Positions 44,502 through 54,456 are shown, counted from the stretch's first letter. The stretch: DNA of 64,000 bases from Psychrobacillus sp. OK032 (GCF_900111345.1 NZ_FOGY01000005.1:62001-126000), one strand, 5' to 3'. Notes: generated by a model from the sequence alone, not told the origin. A program made the numbers and translations.

Positions 44502-45938
44502 CTATTTATTAATAAACTGCAAAAGTTCTTTTAATGTTTCTCTTACACTTTCCTCGTATTCCCGACCTTGGATTCCTGTTTCAAATAAATATCCAATTAC
44601 CTGTTCATAAGTTAAACCCAATTTTTCCGGCAATTCTATTAACCAATCATGGTGATCTTTACCTTCAAGGGCAGTCAGAGCTATATCAATCCTGTCTAAA
44701 CTAACACCAGTTAATTTAGCAAATAATTCCCTTTTCTCATCTAAGATTCTCATAAAAGGTTGCTCAACTGCTTCTACTCCAGGTAAAAATAAATAAGGCC
44801 AATTAAACTTCTCTTTAATAATTTCCCTTTGATCTCCATCAAAAATCCCTATAATCTTTAACCATTTAATATACTCAGGGAAATTTTTTAAATTATTTAT
44901 AATCCCTTTTACCCCACCAACGTCTATAATCTCATATTCTTGCAATAAATTAGGCGCAAATTTACCTATCAAATATCTCACATAAACTCTAGCTGCTCTA
45001 TCTTCTACAAAAATTATACCCTTTTTGTTATTAGGTACACCTATAACTTGTAATGCATCTATGTTAGATTCTAATTCGATAATTTTCACTGAGTCTTTAC
45101 CGTTTACTAGCAATCTAATATGTTTAGGAGGAATCCTTGTTAAAATTACTGGAGAATGCGTAGTGATTATTACCCACACTTTATTTTTTTCACTTATTTT
45201 AGCAATAGCATTTAATAAAGCCTCTTGAGAACGAGGAGCTAAATAAGTTTCAGGCTCTTCTAAAAGTAAAACTGAATTTCTTCTAATTCTATTTAATCTC
45301 CAAAAAATTAAATGAACTGCTAACTCCCCTAAACCCATTTGTTCAGTTCCATATTCAATTCCTTTATACTTTACTTTAAAGTATGGTCTAATAACTTCAT
45401 CGCTATATTCAGTTTCGTAAATCTTAACAGCATCATATTGTTTCCCTACAATATATGAAAGCATAGTAAGCTCGTCTTCATCTAAATCCATTTCACCTTC
45501 TGATTCTAATAATTCGACTATGTTAGTCATTTCTGCAAAAAATGAAATTAGTTGAGGAGCTTCAAGGGAAGCATCAATCCATTCACAATTAATATCTACT
45601 ATTTCTGGCGTGCTTACTTTTTGTTTGGAATCATCGATTACAACATTTCTCTCTATTCTCGTTGCTTTAATAGTTATTTCACCAACTAAATTTACTTCTC
45701 CAAGTTTAAAGTAATTTCCAAAAATAGGTTTTTCAGATTCTAAAAAACTACCTATTGCCTGTAACAGAGTAGTTTTACCAACACCATTAGTTCCACAAAT
45801 AGCTGTTATTCCACCATTAAAATGTATTTCTCCGTAGTCTAATCCTTTTAGATTTTCAAAAATCATATTTTCCAATTTGAAGCTATATTTTGAATCATAT
45901 ACATTTTTCCAATGATCAGTTATAGTAGCTGTTCTCAT
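44502..45938 (-). CDS. OLD-like ATPase with TOPRIM domain, partner of DUF262 protein
   Basis: This 478-residue protein has an SMC/ABC-type ATPase: Walker A CGTNGVGKTTLLQ, a signature-like LGELAVHL, Walker B VLLLEEPETYLAPRSQE, and switch histidine IITTHSPVIL. From about residue 310 a TOPRIM-like nuclease domain follows: IFVEDRAAR, IIDVGGVKG and IGIFDGDQ keep the Glu and Asp-x-Asp metal residues. This is the layout of OLD-family nucleases and phage-defence proteins. It overlaps the DUF262 gene by four bases (ATGA), which implies equal production and probably a complex. It is the leftmost gene of the island. Confidence 0.82.
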   Translation of the reverse strand: MRTATITDHWKNVYDSKYSFKLENMIFENLKGLDYGEIHFNGGITAICGTNGVGKTTLLQAIGSFLESEKPIFGNYFKLGEVNLVGEITIKATRIERNVVIDDSKQKVSTPEIVDINCEWIDASLEAPQLISFFAEMTNIVELLESEGEMDLDEDELTMLSYIVGKQYDAVKIYETEYSDEVIRPYFKVKYKGIEYGTEQMGLGELAVHLIFWRLNRIRRNSVLLLEEPETYLAPRSQEALLNAIAKISEKNKVWVIITTHSPVILTRIPPKHIRLLVNGKDSVKIIELESNIDALQVIGVPNNKKGIIFVEDRAARVYVRYLIGKFAPNLLQEYEIIDVGGVKGIINNLKNFPEYIKWLKIIGIFDGDQREIIKEKFNWPYLFLPGVEAVEQPFMRILDEKRELFAKLTGVSLDRIDIALTALEGKDHHDWLIELPEKLGLTYEQVIGYLFETGIQGREYEESVRETLKELLQFINK

Positions 45939-47125
45939 ATACTGTTACCCCAACCGATTTCCATTAAGCTTTCATATATCTCATGATTGTCTTCCAAATT
46001 ACTTTTGAATAAAAACTCATTAACTTTTTTTACTCTTTCGGTATCTATGATATCCATTTCATACATGTCAATATGAAAAATAAACATAATCCATATAATA
46101 GCATCTCTAGACACTACAGATAAAACATCAGCTACCCTTGAACTAGCTCTATCATTAAATATATTGAATAATTCTATAGTAAGATTTGGACTTATTTTTT
46201 TAAAACTTGAAATAACAATGTTTTCATTTCTTTTTATAGCGGTTGTTCTACATGTTTCGAATATGTATATATATCTTCCCACAACGTCAGAAGAAATATC
46301 AGGAGCTTGTTTGTTTAATTCAACAATAAAAGTTAACCAACTTAATAAGGTAGCTTTATTAAATTTTATAGTGCCATCGAAAGTTTTCGTAGCCTTAGAA
46401 AGATTTTCTAAGGCTTTTTCAACTCGTATAATAATATCATTATCAAAACCCTTCCCATCACGATATCTATCAGCTAAAGTTGTAGCCGTAATTTTTTCTC
46501 TTAAAGTTCCGAACTCTAAAAACATACATAGTCTAGCTACTACATCATCATACGCCATTCTAGAATTAGAAAAACCAATTTCATTTTTTGTTAAATTAAA
46601 TTCATCAAACTTCTTAACAATTTCTTTAATTTGTTGTCGAGCTGGTCCAAAATAAGCATTCCTTTGTTCAGCAGAAGTTAAATTTGTTGGCTGATTTAAT
46701 CTGTAAAATAATTCTCCTGGTTCACTTGGATGATAATCTACAATGTAATATACCCTTATAGTAAATTGTTCGAATTTCCTCCTCCAAACATCAGGTAAGT
46801 TTTTATATGTCAATCCATGCAATTCTAAAATTTCTTGATCTAAAGGTTCAATATAGCCATCTATAGCTATTTTTCCATTTACAAAATCTCTAATTGCTAC
46901 TAACCTTTGCTGCCCATCTAAAACTTCTTGCTTTCCAGATTCTTTTACTTTGATAACATGGAGAGGTGGTACATGCCATTCTCTTAATATACTATCAATC
47001 AATCGAACCTTCTTATTAGGTCCCCATACTTCTCCTCTTTGAAAATCCGGTTGTAAATTAATATCGCCTTTTAAAATCCTTAATATTAAAGTTTCTACAT
47101 CTGGATCTGATGGAAGCAATCTCAC
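45935..47125 (-). CDS. DUF262 (GmrS-like) domain protein
   Basis: This 396-residue protein has N-terminal family motifs NLQPDFQRGEVWGPNKK and KQEVLDGQQRLVAIRDFV (D-G-Q-Q-R), the nucleotide-handling centre of DUF262. That domain is found in GmrSD, SspE and BrxU, where it binds or splits NTP to steer a nuclease. The HNH-type nuclease domain (DUF1524) of those proteins is absent; the rest is alpha-helical with no recognised motif. The start is GTG behind GGGGG. The coupled OLD-like ATPase could provide the nuclease. Confidence 0.82.
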   Translation of the reverse strand: MRLLPSDPDVETLILRILKGDINLQPDFQRGEVWGPNKKVRLIDSILREWHVPPLHVIKVKESGKQEVLDGQQRLVAIRDFVNGKIAIDGYIEPLDQEILELHGLTYKNLPDVWRRKFEQFTIRVYYIVDYHPSEPGELFYRLNQPTNLTSAEQRNAYFGPARQQIKEIVKKFDEFNLTKNEIGFSNSRMAYDDVVARLCMFLEFGTLREKITATTLADRYRDGKGFDNDIIIRVEKALENLSKATKTFDGTIKFNKATLLSWLTFIVELNKQAPDISSDVVGRYIYIFETCRTTAIKRNENIVISSFKKISPNLTIELFNIFNDRASSRVADVLSVVSRDAIIWIMFIFHIDMYEMDIIDTERVKKVNEFLFKSNLEDNHEIYESLMEIGWGNSI

Positions 47126-47594
47126 ATTAATTCCCCCTAATTTACTTATTCTAAATATACACCATCTTTTTTATCTCATTAATAGTTAATAATAACAATT
47201 ATTAAGTTTCTTAGATATAGAATCTTTTTAAAAAAAATTTAGGTATGTATTCTCATTCCAGTATAATGTAAAGTTTAAATGGCTACTAAATCACTGAAGC
47301 CTATGAATATTTTTTTATCAAACCATTATTGCAAATCATGAACGTCATTAGCTATTCAAATTGAATAGTTATTCTTATTCCATTTAAATTCACTTAAGAG
47401 ATCCCTCATTTTCTACCTATACAAAAAACCTCTAATCTAATGATCAGAAGGCTTTTTTGTGTTGGTTCAACTAAATGAAAAAATTATGCGAAGTATAGTC
47501 TCGTGGATGCACCGCCTATTCTATTGAACCTTTGTGAAAATTTACATTTCCGACGCAAAATTTTTGGTAAATTATTAAATATACATATTTAAGT
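47126..47594. other. Intergenic region with terminator
   Basis: No gene is seen. It holds the DUF262 upstream region and, at 47422-47458, a terminator AAAAAACCTCT ... AGAAGGCTTTTTT that can end the ISP enzyme transcript. Confidence 0.55.
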
Positions 47595-50500
47595 TTAATC
47601 TCCCATTACTTCTAAAGGTGGCAAACTATCTATTAAATCAATTGTTTGCATCGATACATTAATAATGCGAAGTAACAAATTAAAAATGTACTTTTCATCA
47701 CTAGAAAAGTTATTGGGGTTTTCCACTATACCTGAAGCCTTATCACTTTTAACTTGATATTGCTCCATAATCCACTGAATTGCGGGCTTGCCATTAACAA
47801 TATACTCATATGCTCTCTTAGGAATGTTAGTAATAATAATATCACCATTATAAATAATTGTATCTACTTTACCTTTTTTCGGATGTTTCATTTTATTAAC
47901 TATAAAAGATGGATTATCTTTCGTCATTATTTCAACATCTTTATACACTGGTATATTCTCGTAATTCAAATGAAGGTTAACCAATTTTTTCCCAACTTCA
48001 GTGAATATTTCTTTATTTTTCAATATAGGGATCCTTGGTAGTCCTTTCCCTAAGTCATTTGCATATTTATCTTTGTATTCTTTTGAATGAAGAATAGCAT
48101 ATACATAATTAAATACATCCTCTGAAGACAAATTCAATATATTACATATTTCTTGTGGTATATTGTCAATAACCTCACCAAATAACCCTTCACCCCTTAC
48201 AAATTTCAAAAATGCTTGTCCTGAATCTTGAAGGTGTAAATTTGGTATTAAATCGGTAACTATTGCAGAAAATCCTCTACTTGCACCAGAACCTGTAACA
48301 TAAATAATCTTGTTATTTTCCGGCATTATATCTTTAAAACGTCCAGGTCTTTCGATAACAGCTGTATCATAAAATAACCATTTCTTAGTGAAGGGCCTAT
48401 ATAAGCTTTGTTTGATATTACTTAAATCTACATTAATTTCTTTACCTTTAACTAGATTATTTGCCAATCCGGTAGACCATTTTATATAATTATCATTAAA
48501 ATTCCTAGCATTTAGTTTTTCAGTTTTATCTACAATTTTTGCTAACCTTCGCACTTCATTATTATAGTTTTCAACCATATATATGGTATTCTTTTGAACT
48601 GCGTGCATATCAAAACCATAAACCCAAGCATCTCTATTCGTGCTTACCCCTATAGCCTTTGTTATAAAATAATCTCCGTCTATACATTGATACATATCAT
48701 AATCAAGGTCTCTTTGGTTTATCCAATCATTATTTTTATCTGGAATTAATTTATTCCATTCTAAATTAGTTATAGACTGCGTATTCCCTAAAATATTCAA
48801 TTTATCTTCTCGTGATAAATATTCTCCTATATCATGATAAAAAATATCATGATTGTCAGAACCATCTTTAACTAAAATTGATATTGCAATCGGTGTTCGA
48901 CTTCCTGAACCAAATATCTTCCCACCTTCTTTTCTAGACTGTTCACCTAAGGTTCTTTGATCACCTCTTAAGTTAAATATATATAAATAATTAAACTCTT
49001 CATGTAAACATTTACGGAAGCCGTCAGTACTCTGACTATCTACAAAAGAAGCATTAGTTACAAATCCAATGACTCCTTTGTCTTCCAAACGATCACTTGC
49101 CCATCTAAATGATTGAATATACATGTCGTAAAGAGATTTTTTTAAATTCGCTTTGCTTTGCTTAGAGTAGGTTTTATCAATAGATTCCTTTAGTTTTGTA
49201 TAAGTAACATTTCGATTATCGTCATTTGCACTGGTTTGACCAACAGAGTATGGCGGATTACCCACGATGGCAAAAATCGGATTTTCTTTTTGTTTCTTTA
49301 GACGTTCATTATTTTCATTAAACAACTCACTTGTAAAGGAAGTTTTAGTTTCTGTACTTTCAAAAGTATCTGTTAAAACAATACCTTCAAATGGAATGTA
49401 TTCGCCACCATATAAGTTATGAAATGTTTCTTCAATATTAATAGCCGCAATATAATAGCTCAGCAATACAATTTCATTCGCATGAGTTTCTTGCGTGTAT
49501 TTACGCAATAACTCTTCTCTTGGAATTAATCCACTTTGTAATAAGCGAGTAATGAAAGTTCCTGTACCAGTAAACGGATCGAGCAGATGAACACCTTCGC
49601 TCGCCAATGATTTACCGAAGTGCTTTTTCAGTACATCATCTACGGAATGAATAATGAAATCTACTACTTCAACTGGCGTGAACACAATGCCAAGTCGTTC
49701 TGTCGTCTCTTTGAATCCAACTTTGAAGAACTTGTCATACAGTTGAATAATAATATCCTGTTTTGCTTTTAAATTATCTACGCCTTCAGCACGTACACGT
49801 ACACTATCATAGAACGAATTTAGTCGCTCTTGTTCTTTCATTAATCCTTTTTCATCTAATATCGCTAAAATTGATTCCAATGATTTAGAAACAGGATTGT
49901 TATGAACGAAGCTATAAGAATCAAATAACGCTTCAAATACAGGTTTTGTAATTAAATGTTGGGCTACCATTTCAATAGCCTGTGTATAACTAATCGAATC
50001 ATTGATATTATAACGCAAACTTTTTACAAATTTTTGAAATTCCATATAAACTTTACTATTTGTGTCTTCTAGCATTACTCGAATACGTGTCATGTGTTGT
50101 TGAGCGATTTCAGCAACATCTTTTGACCAATCTTCCCAATAACGTACATTTCCCACTTTACGAACAATCTTACCGTAGATAGCACGTTCTAAATCTGTTA
50201 GATCTTCTTCTGTCAGCATAAGTTCTAATTGGTGTGTGACAGGCTTTAATTCACCATCTTCTGGAGCATCACCTACACCAATAATTTGAATCTGTTCAGG
50301 TTTCTTCTTATTTAATTCAAGCTTATTTATCGTTGCGTCAAAACGCTCGTCCAATGAACGCAGAGCATTTAAAACTTCCCAAACGACACGATACTTTTCA
50401 TTGTTATCCAGTACACTATTTGTGTCCTTACCTGCTGGTACACCAATCGGCAAAATGACATATCCATAATCTTTGCCTTCTGTTTTACGCATGACACGGC

Positions 50501-52268
50501 CTACGGCTTGAGCAATATCAATTTTAGATTTACGTGGTTTCAAGAACATAATAGCGTCTAAATCCGGTATATCTACACCTTCTGTTAAGAAACGAGCATT
50601 TGATAAAATACGGCATGTGTTTTCTGGTACATCACCTTTTAACCAAGAAATCTTTTTGTTCTTTTCAAGTGCATTCATTGAACCATCCGCATGATCAATT
50701 TCAACATTATATTGATGTTCATCATCAGGATCTTGATTCAAGTATTGGTCAACAACATGTGAAAACATATCTGTAATTAATTTAGATTCACGAATTGTTC
50801 CTGCAAAGGCAATGGCACGATTCATTGGAGCCCCTAGAGCTTCATCCGAATTATTTTTCCGACGTACTAGACCATTCCAACAACCAATGATTTTGGTTAC
50901 ATCGTCAAACTCTAGTTCCGAATCTTTATTAGCCAACATTTGTTGGAAACGACGAGCAATCATTTCTTCATCAACGGCTAATACCATTACTTTATAATCC
51001 GTTAAGATGTCTTTACGAATGGCATCACCAAATCCAATACGATAAAATTCTTTACCATATAGCACAGGGTTATCCATATCAGCAATCACAACGGACATTT
51101 CTTCTGCTTTTTGTTTAGCACCTTCACCATATACACGAGGAGTAGCCGTTTGGTATAGACGTTTTGCAGTTTTTATATTTTCATCATAATGAACTTTTGT
51201 GAAACTACTGTCTTCTTTATTTAATTCTGTTGCTCCTGTTGTTCTATGCGCTTCATCACATACTACTAAATCGAACTCATAGAATCCGTTTTGCTGTGCT
51301 TCAATGATTACATCAATGGATTGATATGTTGAAAAGACCGTTATAAAATCGCCTTTGGCTTGATTACTTTCAATACGGCTTTGGTATTCTAAAAGCTTCT
51401 CAGTACTTGTAGTTGCTGGATAACCAATGTCTGCAACTGCAATATCTTCATACTCATTTTTACTTTCTTGTTTCGTTACTTTTCGATCCGAGCAAACGGC
51501 GATAGCGTCCATATTGTAATTTGTATCTGCAGTCCAACCACGTAATGTTTGTGAAAGTAATTGTATGCTTGGAACTAAATATAGAACTCTGAAAATACTA
51601 CCTTTTTTCTTCGCTAATTCCTCTGCAATAGCCATAGAAGTGTAAGTTTTCCCTGTTCCAGGAGCCATGATAAGCTTTCCACGATCTGCTGTCTCGAAAC
51701 CTTTTACAACAGCTTCAATAGCTGGTACTTGGTGACGACGAGGTGTTTTTTTGCTTTGTACAGTTACCTTTTCAGGCGCAGTAAATTTAAACTTTGACCA
51801 ATCAATGTTACTTTCTTGTAATTGTGTTAATGAAATACGAGTGATTATCTTATCACGACCTACTAATGCATCTTCTGCATTTTTCCCCCACTTATCAGTT
51901 GATGTAATGATAATTCCTCTAGCATAATACTTCTTGCCAACTTCGTTTAAGAAAGAGTCAATATGTAGCTTTTGGATAGTGAGATCCTCTGCATAATATT
52001 TACATTGAATTGCAACTAGATTCCCTGTTTCACGTTCCCTTGCGACTAAGTCAACACCTGTATCATTTTTAGGTATTTCATATTCCACTGGTACTTCGTT
52101 TAATGTCCAAACTTTATCAAATAAGCGCTCATACATAGGCTCATTTTTAAAATATGTACGTGATAATAACTCAAACATCGTGCCTCTATCACGTTGGGTA
52201 CGATATGCTACATCCATTTCTTTAACTAATGAAATGAAACTATTTGAACTTTTTATTTCTGCACTCAT
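47595..52268 (-). CDS. Type ISP restriction-modification enzyme (LlaGI-like)
   Basis: This 1557-residue single-chain enzyme has in order: an Mrr-like nuclease (D73 in GVDLVA, Q88-x-K90 in AIQCKY), a superfamily 2 helicase (Walker A APGTGKT at 202-208, DEAH at 338-341, then motif VI AVGRVMRK), a coupler, an N6-adenine methyltransferase (motif I LDPFTGTGTF near 896, catalytic NPPY at 1004-1007) and a C-terminal target-recognition region. Length and order match LlaGI/LlaBIII, which methylate one strand of an asymmetric site and cut after translocating on DNA. No separate specificity gene is needed. It has its own ATG behind AAGGTG. Confidence 0.92.
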   Translation of the reverse strand: MSAEIKSSNSFISLVKEMDVAYRTQRDRGTMFELLSRTYFKNEPMYERLFDKVWTLNEVPVEYEIPKNDTGVDLVARERETGNLVAIQCKYYAEDLTIQKLHIDSFLNEVGKKYYARGIIITSTDKWGKNAEDALVGRDKIITRISLTQLQESNIDWSKFKFTAPEKVTVQSKKTPRRHQVPAIEAVVKGFETADRGKLIMAPGTGKTYTSMAIAEELAKKKGSIFRVLYLVPSIQLLSQTLRGWTADTNYNMDAIAVCSDRKVTKQESKNEYEDIAVADIGYPATTSTEKLLEYQSRIESNQAKGDFITVFSTYQSIDVIIEAQQNGFYEFDLVVCDEAHRTTGATELNKEDSSFTKVHYDENIKTAKRLYQTATPRVYGEGAKQKAEEMSVVIADMDNPVLYGKEFYRIGFGDAIRKDILTDYKVMVLAVDEEMIARRFQQMLANKDSELEFDDVTKIIGCWNGLVRRKNNSDEALGAPMNRAIAFAGTIRESKLITDMFSHVVDQYLNQDPDDEHQYNVEIDHADGSMNALEKNKKISWLKGDVPENTCRILSNARFLTEGVDIPDLDAIMFLKPRKSKIDIAQAVGRVMRKTEGKDYGYVILPIGVPAGKDTNSVLDNNEKYRVVWEVLNALRSLDERFDATINKLELNKKKPEQIQIIGVGDAPEDGELKPVTHQLELMLTEEDLTDLERAIYGKIVRKVGNVRYWEDWSKDVAEIAQQHMTRIRVMLEDTNSKVYMEFQKFVKSLRYNINDSISYTQAIEMVAQHLITKPVFEALFDSYSFVHNNPVSKSLESILAILDEKGLMKEQERLNSFYDSVRVRAEGVDNLKAKQDIIIQLYDKFFKVGFKETTERLGIVFTPVEVVDFIIHSVDDVLKKHFGKSLASEGVHLLDPFTGTGTFITRLLQSGLIPREELLRKYTQETHANEIVLLSYYIAAINIEETFHNLYGGEYIPFEGIVLTDTFESTETKTSFTSELFNENNERLKKQKENPIFAIVGNPPYSVGQTSANDDNRNVTYTKLKESIDKTYSKQSKANLKKSLYDMYIQSFRWASDRLEDKGVIGFVTNASFVDSQSTDGFRKCLHEEFNYLYIFNLRGDQRTLGEQSRKEGGKIFGSGSRTPIAISILVKDGSDNHDIFYHDIGEYLSREDKLNILGNTQSITNLEWNKLIPDKNNDWINQRDLDYDMYQCIDGDYFITKAIGVSTNRDAWVYGFDMHAVQKNTIYMVENYNNEVRRLAKIVDKTEKLNARNFNDNYIKWSTGLANNLVKGKEINVDLSNIKQSLYRPFTKKWLFYDTAVIERPGRFKDIMPENNKIIYVTGSGASRGFSAIVTDLIPNLHLQDSGQAFLKFVRGEGLFGEVIDNIPQEICNILNLSSEDVFNYVYAILHSKEYKDKYANDLGKGLPRIPILKNKEIFTEVGKKLVNLHLNYENIPVYKDVEIMTKDNPSFIVNKMKHPKKGKVDTIIYNGDIIITNIPKRAYEYIVNGKPAIQWIMEQYQVKSDKASGIVENPNNFSSDEKYIFNLLLRIINVSMQTIDLIDSLPPLEVMGD

Positions 52269-52521
52269 TTATTACACCTTACTTTCTTATTTCAAATTAC
52301 CACTCTTAACCAATTCAATTATTTATCCCTTTAATTATTACAGTTATACTGCTTAACAAAAGAAACTATACTGAAACTCAATAATAAAGGAAAAACAAGT
52401 AAGTACTTCTTGGCACCAAAATTTTATATACCAAAGGGGTACCCCATTGTTTCATACCCATCCCCTTTTCACAACTGCTTCCTCATATTCCAAAAACTCT
52501 CTCTTTCAATAATAAATCAAT
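52269..52521. other. Intergenic region with short GC palindrome
   Basis: AT-rich, with a perfect GGGGTACCCC palindrome at 52436-52445. No gene is visible. Confidence 0.35.
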
Positions 52522-53538
52522 TCAACGAATTATAGACGCATACTCTGTATTAAAGTATTTTTTTACATCATTTTTTCTATATGGAACGTTATATTTTTTT
52601 CTTATAAACTTTAATTCATTTAAAAACAAATCTATTTTTCTATTTTTTTCTATACTCTTAACTGCCGATATTAAACCTTGTAATTTGTTTAATTCATCTA
52701 CAAAATTCATTTTAGTAAACTCACTAGGATTTCTGTCCATATTCTTTACTTTTTCATAGGATTCTTGTAGTTTTTTTAATAGCTTCTTAGGAGCCTTTGC
52801 TTCTCCTAAATCATCTAAAAATACCCCCGTCACTTCTACCCCTTTTTTTACTATCAATTTTGATTTTATGGGATGAACTTTAAGTTGATGTTTTTCAATT
52901 ATTTGATAACATTTACGCTTCAAAGATTTATTAATAAACTTATTTGAAGAAAAAGTTAAGTCATCATAGTAACAACTAAATATCATTTCATTTTCTACTG
53001 CTACAGTCGCTAATTCATTATACATACCTACATATGCTAAGTAGCTTAGTATTGGACTCGTCGGGTAGCCTTGAGGAAGATATCTTCCATCTTTTTTCTC
53101 ACATGGAATTGTAACAAAATCAGTTAATATTTTTGCTATGTCATCTGCCATTTGAAATTTTCCTTTAAATAAATCATATACATATGAGTCCAAGGTAGAA
53201 GGAAAAAAATTTTGAATATCTATAAGCATTAGATAATTATTTGCTTTATGAATAGATGCATTTTGTATATGACTTTTTTCTTTAATCCCACCAAAGACAT
53301 AAGACGGTAATTCAACTTGCATTAATAATCTGACCAATTTTCTTAAAGCTTTTTTATGTTCATCATTTGGATTATATATATCCCTTTGCTTCCCGTTAAT
53401 AGTGGAAAGATGTTGTGGTAGCTTATATGGTAGAAACTCAAGTGAGACATTTTTTAAGCTCTTTTTATCTACACTCAAAATATCTGCCAGAAGTTTTTTA
53501 TTGGATAATCCATATAACTTGCTATTATTAAATTGCAT
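52522..53538 (-). CDS. Retron-type reverse transcriptase
   Basis: This 338-residue RT has the palm motifs MLIDIQNFFPST, PQGYPTSPILSYLAY and the catalytic YYDD (190-193, in CYYDDLTFSSN), followed by VKKGVEVTGVFLDD. The last contains the VTG triplet that retron RTs use at their RNA-binding region. YYDD instead of YADD is unusual but keeps both aspartates. The gene overlaps the upstream membrane-protein gene by 11 bp. A structured RNA lies upstream on the same strand, so this is a retron-like module and not a group II intron, whose maturase domain is absent. Confidence 0.85.
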   Translation of the reverse strand: MQFNNSKLYGLSNKKLLADILSVDKKSLKNVSLEFLPYKLPQHLSTINGKQRDIYNPNDEHKKALRKLVRLLMQVELPSYVFGGIKEKSHIQNASIHKANNYLMLIDIQNFFPSTLDSYVYDLFKGKFQMADDIAKILTDFVTIPCEKKDGRYLPQGYPTSPILSYLAYVGMYNELATVAVENEMIFSCYYDDLTFSSNKFINKSLKRKCYQIIEKHQLKVHPIKSKLIVKKGVEVTGVFLDDLGEAKAPKKLLKKLQESYEKVKNMDRNPSEFTKMNFVDELNKLQGLISAVKSIEKNRKIDLFLNELKFIRKKYNVPYRKNDVKKYFNTEYASIIR

Positions 53539-53800
53539 AAAAAAACTCCTTCTTATTTAATGAATAAGAAAGAGCAGAAATTAGACCTTCAATGAAGCGG
53601 ATACCGTAAGGAAGAACAAAGTTTAGACTTTTTAAAATCCAAACTAACGCTTGGAGTAAAAAAGCGGCAAATGGCATCGCTCCAAACCAACCAGAAAAGA
53701 AATAGAAAGTTTTTACGGAACTAATTTTACCATCATCACCTCGAATACTTCCCGATACCCAAGATCTCAACTGAATAGCTTTACGTTTAATGTATTTCAT
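53528..53800 (-). CDS. Two-membrane-segment protein, candidate retron effector
   Basis: This 90-residue protein has a basic N-terminus (MKYIKRKAIQLRSWV) and two hydrophobic segments, FYFFSGWFGAMPFAAFLLQALVWIL (given in part: FYFFSGWFGAMPFAAFLL) and LNFVLPYGIRFIEGLI. Some retrons, such as Ec48, use a two-TM protein as the toxic effector that breaks the membrane. Here the gene precedes rather than follows the RT. A GGAGGT site lies 8 bp before ATG 53800. The function is by analogy only. Confidence 0.6.
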   Translation of the reverse strand: MKYIKRKAIQLRSWVSGSIRGDDGKISSVKTFYFFSGWFGAMPFAAFLLQALVWILKSLNFVLPYGIRFIEGLISALSYSLNKKEFFYAI

Positions 53801-53837
53801 TTAACTTTACCTCCTATAAGTACTAAGGCTTTCGCCT

Positions 53838-54094
53838 CCCCCTTGCATATACTTACTAGGATTTTTAAAGGTTGAAACCCGTCTAATAAAGATTTCCGCT
53901 CTTCATAACTGGCTAATATAGCCATTTCCCCCCTTGCGTTCAGTCATCGATTATGCATAGAAATACGCATTATACGAGTGCTGTACCTATGACATGCGAT
54001 GGCGACATTGCCATAACGTTGTCGTAGAGGGATTTGCATTTCCCGTTGGAATATACCAACAAATTAATTTGCAAGGAATTATAGGCAACTATTC
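53838..54094 (-). ncRNA. Candidate retron msr-msd RNA
   Basis: About 255 nt on the minus strand. The ends can pair: CCTTGCA (54070-54076, a1) with TGCAAGG (53841-53847, a2), extendable by G-U pairs. Between them lie two abutting hairpins GTTGG-TATATT-CCAAC (54045-54060) and GGGA-AATGCAAA-TCCC (54029-54044), then CGACA ... TGTCG (54003-54024). A longer imperfect hairpin around ATGCGTA-TTTC-TATGCAT (53946-53981) is a likely msd stem, followed by TGGCTA-TAT-TAGCCA (53910-53924). This layout fits msr (short loops) followed by msd. The branching guanosine was not identified with confidence. Confidence 0.6.
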
Positions 54095-54100
54095 AAATTC

Positions 54101-54128
54101 ATAATACCATAAATAAATTGCAAGTAAA
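54101..54128 (-). promoter_or_regulatory. Promoter of the retron-like RNA and operon
   Basis: On the minus strand TTTACT, 16 bp, TATTAT. The predicted transcript starts near 54094, just upstream of the a1 arm. Confidence 0.55.
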
Positions 54129-54456
54129 GTATTGATTTCACGGTAAGCTTTCACTCACTCACCTACCAATCGCTTTACTAGAATGCTACATTAGAATAGA
54201 TTCAATACGACTCCTAGTAATGAAAGCCTTTCGGTAAATATCCTATTTTTCCATCTCTTATCTCCCTACACTAGCGTCGCATTAAAATAAGTGCCTTATA
54301 CTAACACAATTCAAAATTGCATAAGAGCCAGTTGCAGCTTAAAGTATAATCCTCCTATATCGATGATATTTGATACTTTATTAAAGATCGTCCATAATCG
54401 ATGGTATGAGCGAAAGACTTGAACAATATTACTTTTTATAGGAAAAAATCAACTCA
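54129..54456. other. Non-coding region between retron-like module and small gene
   Basis: These 328 bases hold no open frame of note. Short stems such as GAAAGCCTTTC (about 54221-54232) occur. Nothing else is recognised. Confidence 0.35.

Noticed and set aside
52522-53538. Group II intron maturase
   Set aside because: No maturase or endonuclease domain and no intron RNA structure; the VTG motif and adjacent structured RNA favour a retron.
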